Assembly (NCBI GenBank): GCA_011523195.1
Contig: WTHH01000438.1
Coordinates: 1-6,573, forward strand
Reading direction: 5' to 3'
Origin: Verrucomicrobiales bacterium
Lineage (GTDB): Bacteria; Verrucomicrobiota; Verrucomicrobiia; Limisphaerales; UBA1096
Length of the DNA stretch: 6,573 nt
Position numbers and translations under genes: made by a program. A model generated the notes under the pieces. The model worked only from the letters and a program-made list of their open reading frames with translations, ran no database searches and was not told the DNA's origin. Each line of letters starts with the position of its first letter. The first letter of the stretch is position 1. Below, in pieces: positions 1 to 4,459 of this stretch.

Positions 1-1
1 C

Positions 2-238
2 CAAGCGCTTGGCCAAGCGGACAAGGCCAAGGCCGCCTGGCAGCGCGCCCACGAGTTGCTGGACGTTCAGTTGGAAAAGGTCAAAGCGCCGGACGCCTAT
101 CTATTCGAGCAGCTTGGCAACGTTCACCACAAACTTGGCCAAGCGGACGAGGCCAAGGATGCCTGGCAACGCTCCTACGAGATTACGCCGACCGAGTCGC
201 TCCGCGAAAAACTGCACCCCGCCAAGAAGGAGGGTTGA
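2..238 (+). CDS. TPR-repeat protein, C-terminal fragment
   Basis: The reading frame is open from the left edge, so the 5' end lies outside the window and only about 78 residues are visible. They contain two copies of a helix with the pattern LGQAD-[KE]-AK-x-AWQR, the second preceded by a helix with AYLFEQLGNVHHKLG. This is the helix A/helix B pattern of tetratricopeptide repeats (small and large hydrophobics with G, A and a final P after the second helix, ITP). The protein ends shortly after the last repeat in a basic tail, HPAKKEG. TPR proteins are scaffolds for protein–protein contacts; the partner here is unknown. The two copies are spaced 42 residues apart, longer than the usual 34, because extra residues (LLDVQLEKVKAPD region) lie between them. 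The stop codon overlaps the start of the next gene, so the two are probably cotranslated. Confidence 0.85.
   Translation, partial: QALGQADKAKAAWQRAHELLDVQLEKVKAPDAYLFEQLGNVHHKLGQADEAKDAWQRSYEITPTESLREKLHPAKKEG
8..19 (+). repeat. palindromic 12-mer CTTGGCCAAGCG, copy 1
   Basis: The core CTTGGCCAAG is a perfect palindrome, followed by CG. It lies in the TPR gene and encodes L-G-Q-A. It is fused to a second palindrome, CCAAGCGCTTGG at 1-12, making a compound site over 1-19. Confidence 0.8.
134..145 (+). repeat. palindromic 12-mer CTTGGCCAAGCG, copy 2
   Basis: Same 12 bases, in the second TPR repeat unit and same codon phase as copy 1. Not independent of copy 1, because the surrounding 39 bases are also repeated (35 of 39 identical). 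Confidence 0.8.
227..233 (+). promoter_or_regulatory. Shine-Dalgarno for the DUF2203 gene
   Basis: AAGGAGG lies inside the last codons of the TPR gene, four bases before the ATG at 238. It supports the ATG at 238 over the in-frame TTG at 235, which would leave almost no spacing. Confidence 0.7.
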
Positions 239-621
239 TGCCGTACCGCTTCAAAAAGCACTACACCCTGGCCGAGGCCCGGACCATGCTGCCCAAGGTC
301 TCCGAGTGGCTCGACGACCTCGCCCGACTGCGGGAGGAACACGAAAAACTCAGCCAACGCGTTGCCAACCTAGTAAGCGCCCAGTCGGATGTCGGGGGCG
401 AATCGGTGAACAACAGCCTCAAGGTGCTATTTGCCATGCAGTCGATCTTCGGGGCATTCAGACAGAACGACATCCAGCTCAAGGACGCCGAGCGTGGCCT
501 CATCGATTTCCCCTCGCGCAGAGGCACGCGTGAGGTTTTTCTCTGCTGGGAAAAAGGCGAGGAGGACATCGGCCACTGGCACGAACTCGATGCTGGCTAT
601 GACGGGCGAGAGCCGTTATAG
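238..621 (+). CDS. DUF2203 family protein
   Basis: A 127-residue soluble protein with no signal peptide or membrane segment. It matches the DUF2203 pattern as I know it: an N-terminal FKKHYTLAEARTMLPKV segment, then a charged helix (about residues 25-45, possible coiled coil). A C-terminal half follows with IQLKDAERGLIDFPSRRG, then VFLCWEKGEEDIGHWHELDAGYDGREPL. The LKD...GLIDFP and LCW..GE.....WHE...G..GR.P signatures are the family hallmarks. The molecular function is unknown. The start is the ATG at 238, which shares its A with the TPR gene's TGA and has a good ribosome binding site. The tight coupling to a TPR gene upstream and a membrane-protein gene 12 bases downstream suggests one operon, but gives no specific role. 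Length and both ends look intact. Confidence 0.85.
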   Translation: MPYRFKKHYTLAEARTMLPKVSEWLDDLARLREEHEKLSQRVANLVSAQSDVGGESVNNSLKVLFAMQSIFGAFRQNDIQLKDAERGLIDFPSRRGTREVFLCWEKGEEDIGHWHELDAGYDGREPL

Positions 622-633
622 TCGCAAGCAGAA

Positions 634-1053
634 ATGAGTCAGAAATCAAACAACCCAGCGGAGTTGCGCCACGTCAAGAAACTCAGCATCCATCGGTTGA
701 GCGGCGCGTGGATTTTCCTGATCGACTGGTTTTTCTTTGGCGTTAACGCCATCACTGCCGGCCTGGCAACGCCGGTCGTTTCCATTCTGGCCTTCCTCAC
801 CGGTGGCACCGGCGTGTTCCTGATTCAAAAACTCTTGAACAAGGATTCATTTGGGCAGGCGTTTTTACGCGGGTTGATTGCAGGGGTGATGGCGGGAATC
901 CCGTTCAGCATCGCCGGCACGGTGTACGGCGGTTGGGTGCTCGCCATGGCCGGTATGCGGCGGGAGGATCTTCCCGAGTTCCAGCCGCCAATCGAGGTTC
1001 AGGCGACCGTCGAGGATGCCCCCCGCCAGCGGGCAAGCAAGTCGTCCCACTGA
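634..1053 (+). CDS. small conserved-looking membrane protein, function unknown
   Basis: A 139-residue protein I cannot assign to a named family. Residues 1-24 are polar and basic (HVKKLSIHR), suggesting a cytoplasmic N-terminus. Residues about 25-65 are hydrophobic and rich in F, G and A and could make one long or two close membrane spans. A short basic/polar stretch (QKLLNKDSFGQ, 65-75) follows, then another hydrophobic stretch at about 77-107 rich in Gly and Ala, and a polar tail from 109. Two to four membrane segments are plausible. There is no signal-peptide cleavage site. The start is the first ATG after the DUF2203 stop, 12 bases away; the ribosome binding site is weak, in keeping with translational coupling in an operon. 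The last 55 bases overlap the 3' end of coaE on the other strand, so the C-terminal tail (about residues 122-139) is doubly coding and may be poorly conserved. Confidence 0.7.
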   Translation: MSQKSNNPAELRHVKKLSIHRLSGAWIFLIDWFFFGVNAITAGLATPVVSILAFLTGGTGVFLIQKLLNKDSFGQAFLRGLIAGVMAGIPFSIAGTVYGGWVLAMAGMRREDLPEFQPPIEVQATVEDAPRQRASKSSH

Positions 1054-1616
1054 TCCGCGTGCGCGGAGACCGGCCCATCGGTCCATACCACGTGGTCGGC
1101 CCGTTTCATTTTCTCCTCGGCAGACATCTGAGCGGCAATCCTACGATCAATCTCCTCGTCGCTCCAGTCGCGCTGTCGCAGGCGTTCCCGCTGGTTCGCC
1201 GGCGAACAGGCCACGCAAACGATCCTGTCGAACGCCGCTTCGCTGCCGGTCTCGTAGAGCAGAGGGATGACGGCCACCCCAAGCGCCACACCCTCCCTAG
1301 CCCATCGGTCGAGGTTGCCCAGCCAAGTCGCGCGAATGCGCGGGTGCAAAATATCCTCCAGCGTCCTTCGAGCTGCGTCGACGCCGAAAACCAATTCGGC
1401 AACACGCCCGCGATCGAGCGAACCATCCGCCCTAAGTACCTCGTTGCCAAACGCCTCCGCGATGGCCTGCAGTGCAGGCTGGCCCGGTTCGGCCAACTCG
1501 CGGGCAATCACATCTGAATCAGAAATCTTCGCGCCGTGCTTGGCCAACAGCTCCGCCGCCGTGGATTTGCCCATTCCGATGCCACCTGTCAGGCCCAAAC
1601 GAATCATCGCCGCCAT
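999..1616 (-). CDS. coaE: dephospho-CoA kinase
   Basis: This enzyme phosphorylates the 3'-hydroxyl of dephospho-CoA with ATP, the last step of coenzyme A synthesis, in the cytoplasm. The 205-residue length is normal for the family. Visible motifs: a P-loop GGIGMGKS at residues 11-18 in the family context LGLTGGIGMGKST; DSDVIAREL at 33-41, matching the family's DAD.IAH.L segment; ILHPRIR at 89-95; the core strand VIPLLYE at 116-122; and a lid region QRERLRQRDWSDEE followed by RRIAAQ (about 142-163) with the conserved Arg and Gln. The start at 1616 is preferred over the ATG at 1607 because GGAGG lies 7 bases before it. The ATG overlaps the stop of the upstream flavoprotein gene (TAATG), so translation is probably coupled. 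Its 3' end overlaps the membrane-protein gene on the other strand by 55 bases. Nothing appears broken. Confidence 0.95.
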   Translation of the reverse strand: MAAMIRLGLTGGIGMGKSTAAELLAKHGAKISDSDVIARELAEPGQPALQAIAEAFGNEVLRADGSLDRGRVAELVFGVDAARRTLEDILHPRIRATWLGNLDRWAREGVALGVAVIPLLYETGSEAAFDRIVCVACSPANQRERLRQRDWSDEEIDRRIAAQMSAEEKMKRADHVVWTDGPVSAHADQWDDLLARWRGASSTVA

Positions 1617-2644
1617 TAAAAACCCTCCCTTCGGATGGCCAAGCCCAAACCGGGATTCAGCATCGCGGCGGTGGCAAACTGCACCGCTTCACACCCTTGG
1701 CCAAGCGCCTGGACAACATCTGCCGCCTGGACAAGCCCGCCCACGCCAACCAGGCGCACCGGCCTGCTGCTCTCGCGGATAAACTCCGCGAACCAGGCCA
1801 ACTGCTCGAATACCAACCCGCGAATCGCTTCGCCGCCGATACCCCTGCAACGCCCCTCAAAAAGCAACTCGCCGCACTCGTCCCGCACGCGAGTTGACAC
1901 CCCGTTGACCATCACCAACGCATCGACTTGCGGTGCCACCGCCTCAAAAAATGCCTGCGCGTTGTCCCGTTCGGCGAAGTGACCGACCTTGATTAGCAGC
2001 GGTTTATCCGGGATCGCCTCACGCAGCCGCGCAGCCACGAGGCCGGCATCGGCGGCGTTGAGATACAGCTGCCCGTCCACACTGCTGACGTTGGGGCAGC
2101 TAAAGTTGGCTTCGACCCCGTCCGCGCCGCTGTCCGCTGCCCATCGGGCGCACCGGGCATAATCCGCCGCCACGTCGTCAATTGAATCGTCTAACCCAGG
2201 TGTCGCCACAACAGAGACGCTGAGAAATTTGCCCTTGGCCAAGCGCTCCCTTGCCGCTACGACGTCGTCCTGCCAAAAACGAGGCGGCTTCGACGGCATG
2301 CCAAATGAGATTGCCCAATTCCCCTCCATCGCCACAGCCGTATCAACCTCCTCCGGTAACACCTCCCCGCTTGGCCAAGCGATCGGCTGCAGATTGGGCA
2401 GGCCATACGATACCCGCTCCCGGGCGCGTACGGTTTTGTAGGTCAGGATATCGAAGCCAAGCGAGGCATAATACAGCAGCCACCGGCCGTTGAGCAGCGG
2501 CCCGGCCGCGATACCCAGCGGTGAGTCCACCGGTTGGCCGCAATACGTCCAGTCACCGTCAACTGCCGGCACATAGCCGACAACAGGCTCTGGCGCATGG
2601 TCAAAATTCCACGTGTAGTCTTTCCTGATGTCGTATCGATCCAT
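1616..2644 (-). CDS. dihydroorotate dehydrogenase-like flavoprotein
   Basis: A 342-residue protein with the FMN-binding TIM-barrel pattern of class 1 dihydroorotate/dihydropyrimidine dehydrogenases. Visible landmarks are SPLGIAAGP (41-49), the FMN-contacting lysine in ILTYKTV (K70), and NFSCPN (180-185) with the cysteine expected to act as catalytic base. Others are LLIKVG (K219), VMVNGV (N247), GIGGEAIRGL, and the C-terminal phosphate-binding stretch VGVGGLVQAADVVQAL followed by AVQFATA. It would oxidise a dihydropyrimidine ring using FMN; dihydroorotate is only the default guess. Two substrate-side motifs differ from class 1A enzymes as I remember them: NSMGLPN is replaced by ISFGMPS (112-118), and the residue after N247 is Gly. 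The N-terminus has about 30 extra residues before the barrel. There is no membrane anchor and no iron-sulfur partner gene in the window. The ATG at 2644 is preferred over the in-frame TTG at 2653; neither has a strong ribosome binding site. The gene is first in a two-gene unit with coaE. Confidence 0.8.
   Translation of the reverse strand: MDRYDIRKDYTWNFDHAPEPVVGYVPAVDGDWTYCGQPVDSPLGIAAGPLLNGRWLLYYASLGFDILTYKTVRARERVSYGLPNLQPIAWPSGEVLPEEVDTAVAMEGNWAISFGMPSKPPRFWQDDVVAARERLAKGKFLSVSVVATPGLDDSIDDVAADYARCARWAADSGADGVEANFSCPNVSSVDGQLYLNAADAGLVAARLREAIPDKPLLIKVGHFAERDNAQAFFEAVAPQVDALVMVNGVSTRVRDECGELLFEGRCRGIGGEAIRGLVFEQLAWFAEFIRESSRPVRLVGVGGLVQAADVVQALGQGCEAVQFATAAMLNPGLGLAIRREGF
1623..1629 (-). 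promoter_or_regulatory. Shine-Dalgarno for coaE
   Basis: On the minus strand this reads GGGAGGG, with GGAGG ending 7 bases before the ATG at 1616. It sits inside the last codons of the flavoprotein gene and decides the coaE start. Confidence 0.75.
1696..1707 (+). repeat. palindromic 12-mer CTTGGCCAAGCG, copy 3
   Basis: Same 12 bases on the plus strand, inside the minus-strand flavoprotein gene, where the minus strand reads A-L-G-Q-G. Confidence 0.8.
2234..2245 (+). repeat. palindromic 12-mer CTTGGCCAAGCG, copy 4
   Basis: Same 12 bases in the same minus-strand gene, but in another codon phase (R-L-A-K-G). Confidence 0.8.
2370..2381 (+). repeat. palindromic 12-mer CTTGGCCAAGCG, copy 5
   Basis: Same 12 bases in the same gene, in the third codon phase (A-W-P-S-G). 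The flanks extend the palindrome to CGCTTGGCCAAGCG (2368-2381). Confidence 0.8.
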
Positions 2645-2669
2645 ACAATCCAACCCAGCGCAGGCAGGA

Positions 2670-2690
2670 TTAACGAAAGTGAATCGTTAA
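2670..2690. promoter_or_regulatory. perfect inverted repeat, candidate operator
   Basis: TTAACGA (2670-2676), a 7-base spacer, and TCGTTAA (2684-2690) form a perfect 7-bp inverted repeat. It sits in the 81-base gap between the divergently transcribed flavoprotein and FAD oxidoreductase genes. Symmetry, arm length and position fit a dimeric repressor or activator site serving one or both genes. The AT-rich arms and lack of a following T-run argue against a terminator. The bound regulator cannot be named. Confidence 0.45.
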
Positions 2691-2698
2691 GCGATACT
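2670..2698 (+). promoter_or_regulatory. candidate sigma-70-type promoter for the FAD oxidoreductase gene
   Basis: TTAACG (2670-2675, four of six matches to the -35 consensus) and GATACT (2693-2698, four of six to the -10 consensus) are separated by exactly 17 bases. Transcription would begin near 2705, leaving about 20 bases before the ATG at 2726. The inverted repeat covers the -35 element and the spacer, so a protein bound there could control access of RNA polymerase. The match is moderate and unproven. Confidence 0.35.
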
Positions 2699-2725
2699 GA
2701 ACATTTTAGACACACAATCAACGAA

Positions 2726-4459
2726 ATGAGTTTTCAACAAATGCAAATCAACCGCCGCCAGAGTCTGGCTAAGCTGGGACTTGGTGTGCCCGCAGTTTCC
2801 GTGGGGCTGACTGGCTGCCGCTCGCCCAACAAATTTCCAAGGGAGCTTAAGGCGGACTTTGTCGTGATTGGCGGCGGTCTTGGAGGTTGCGCCGCCGCAA
2901 TCTCTGCGCTTCGGTCCGGGTTGAGCGTCATCATGACAGAGGAGACTGACTGGATTGGAGGTCAACTGACGTCGCAGGGGGTCCCTCCGGATGAGCACAA
3001 GTGGATAGAGAGTTTCGGCTGCACACGCACCTATCGGGAGCTGCGGAACGCCATTCGCAGCCACTACAAAAAATATTACCCTCTCTCACCCGCAGCGAGA
3101 GCTCACAAAAACCTGAACCCCGGCAGCGGTTCCGTATCCAGGCTATGCCACGAACCGCGCGTGGCCCTGGCTTGTCTCGAGGCCATGCTGAGACCGTTCG
3201 TTGCGTCCGGCAAACTGGCGCTACTCAGGAAAACCACCCCCACGGCAGTCGAAACCGACAACGACGAAATCAAATCGGTCCAGGTATTGGATCTCAGGAA
3301 AAACTCCCGTCTGGTTCTGCGGGGTCGATTTTTTGCCGATGCAACGGAGTTGGGAGACCTGTTGCCGCTGGCCCGATGCGAACACGTGGTGGGCACTGAA
3401 GGGAAACGCGTCACAGGCGAACTACACATGCCGGAGAACGCTTCCCCGGAAAACCAACAGGCGTTCACCATGTGCTTCGCCATCGATCACGTTGATGGCA
3501 AAAACCACACCATAGACAAGCCAACCGAATACGATTTTTGGAAAACATTCGTGCCTGACATCTCTCCCCCGTGGCCGGGGGGTCTGTTGGACTTCACCTA
3601 CACACACCCGTCCAGCGGATTAGCCAAGCGCTTGGGCTTCAACCCCACCGGCCCACACAAAAACGGGATCATCAACCTCTGGACTTACCGTCGAATTGTC
3701 GCCGCCAAAAACTTCATGCCAAACAGCGGGTTGCGGGATGTCAGCCTGATCAACTGGCCGCAAAATGATTATCTGCTGGGCAACCTTGTCAGTGTCAGTG
3801 CGGAAGAACGACAACGCCACATCGATCGCTCAAAACAATTGAGCCTGTCACTGCTCTACTGGCTGCAAACCGAGGCGCCGCGAGACGACGGCGGCCAGGG
3901 CTGGCCGGGGCTGCGGCTGCGAAAAGACGTCATGGGAACCGGGGACGGAATGGCCAAGTACCCCTATGTTCGGGAATCCCGACGAATCAAGGCTCACACC
4001 ACCGTCCTTGAGCAGCATTGCGGCGTTGAAAACCGGATGAACGTCCTGGGATTAGATGACAGCAAGGGGCTACGGGCCAAGCGTTACCCGGACTCGGTTG
4101 GCATCGGGCATTATCAAATCGACCTCCACCCGAGTACAGGTGGCGACAACTATATCGACTTCGCCGCGCTTCCGTTTGAAATACCCCTCGGTTCACTCAT
4201 CCCCCTTCGGTTAAAAAATCTCATCGCGGCATCGAAAAACATCGGCACAACACACGTGACCAATGGGTGCTACCGACTGCATCCGGTTGAATGGAACATC
4301 GGCGAGGTCGCCGGTATTTTAGCCAGCGAATCCATCGCCCAAGCCACCGCTCCCGAACATTTTTTTAGGAACAAAAATCAGTTGACCGGTTTTCAAGACG
4401 CTCTCATCAAGCGGGGCGTTGAAATTCGATGGCCGGAGAATTTTGAGAATGCTTCTTAG
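2726..4459 (+). CDS. exported FAD-dependent oxidoreductase, Tat lipoprotein-like
   Basis: A 577-residue protein of the FAD_oxidored type. The N-terminus reads NRRQSLAKLG (9-18), a twin-arginine-like signal, then a hydrophobic stretch and LTGC (28-31), a lipobox. It is therefore probably exported folded with its flavin and anchored by lipid at C31. The ADP-binding Rossmann motif is GGGLGG (49-54) in DFVVIGGGLGG, with the ribose-binding acid near E72/E73. DWIGGQLTSQG (75-85) follows, the usual segment after the FAD motif in this family. An RLCHEPRVALACLEAML region follows. Near the C-terminus, FEIPLGSLIPLRLKNLIAAS and then THVTNGCYRLHPVEWNIGEVAG form the second FAD-contacting region. The substrate is unknown. 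The start is taken as the ATG at 2726, just upstream of the RR motif; the ATG at 2741 is also possible. Earlier in-frame ATGs would run through the divergent promoter and the opposite gene. The stop overlaps that of the convergent propeller gene. Confidence 0.88.
   Translation: MSFQQMQINRRQSLAKLGLGVPAVSVGLTGCRSPNKFPRELKADFVVIGGGLGGCAAAISALRSGLSVIMTEETDWIGGQLTSQGVPPDEHKWIESFGCTRTYRELRNAIRSHYKKYYPLSPAARAHKNLNPGSGSVSRLCHEPRVALACLEAMLRPFVASGKLALLRKTTPTAVETDNDEIKSVQVLDLRKNSRLVLRGRFFADATELGDLLPLARCEHVVGTEGKRVTGELHMPENASPENQQAFTMCFAIDHVDGKNHTIDKPTEYDFWKTFVPDISPPWPGGLLDFTYTHPSSGLAKRLGFNPTGPHKNGIINLWTYRRIVAAKNFMPNSGLRDVSLINWPQNDYLLGNLVSVSAEERQRHIDRSKQLSLSLLYWLQTEAPRDDGGQGWPGLRLRKDVMGTGDGMAKYPYVRESRRIKAHTTVLEQHCGVENRMNVLGLDDSKGLRAKRYPDSVGIGHYQIDLHPSTGGDNYIDFAALPFEIPLGSLIPLRLKNLIAASKNIGTTHVTNGCYRLHPVEWNIGEVAGILASESIAQATAPEHFFRNKNQLTGFQDALIKRGVEIRWPENFENAS
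3624..3635. repeat. related palindrome CCAAGCGCTTGG
   Basis: A perfect 12-base palindrome made of the same half-site (CCAAGCG) in the opposite arrangement, identical to bases 1-12. It lies in the FAD oxidoreductase gene, encoding A-K-R-L-G. Confidence 0.6.

Noticed and set aside
235..237. TTG as start of the DUF2203 gene
   Set aside because: The adjacent ATG at 238 has better spacing from AAGGAGG and gives the usual family N-terminus.
9..533. Plus-strand open frame of 174 codons across the TPR and DUF2203 genes
   Set aside because: The frame is Arg/Pro-rich and without a fold-like pattern. The two genes it crosses have clear family signatures and a proper start.
2645..2653. TTG start adding three residues to the flavoprotein
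   Set aside because: The ATG at 2644 is a stronger start codon, and the TTG has no better ribosome binding site.
2534..2725. N-terminal extension of 64 codons on the FAD oxidoreductase
   Set aside because: It would run antisense through the start of the flavoprotein gene and the divergent control region, and would bury the Tat/lipobox signal inside the protein.
3566..3581. GC hairpin CCCCCG-TGGC-CGGGGG
   Set aside because: It lies within the coding sequence for P-P-W-P-G-G of the FAD oxidoreductase and has no T-run; proline and glycine codons explain it.
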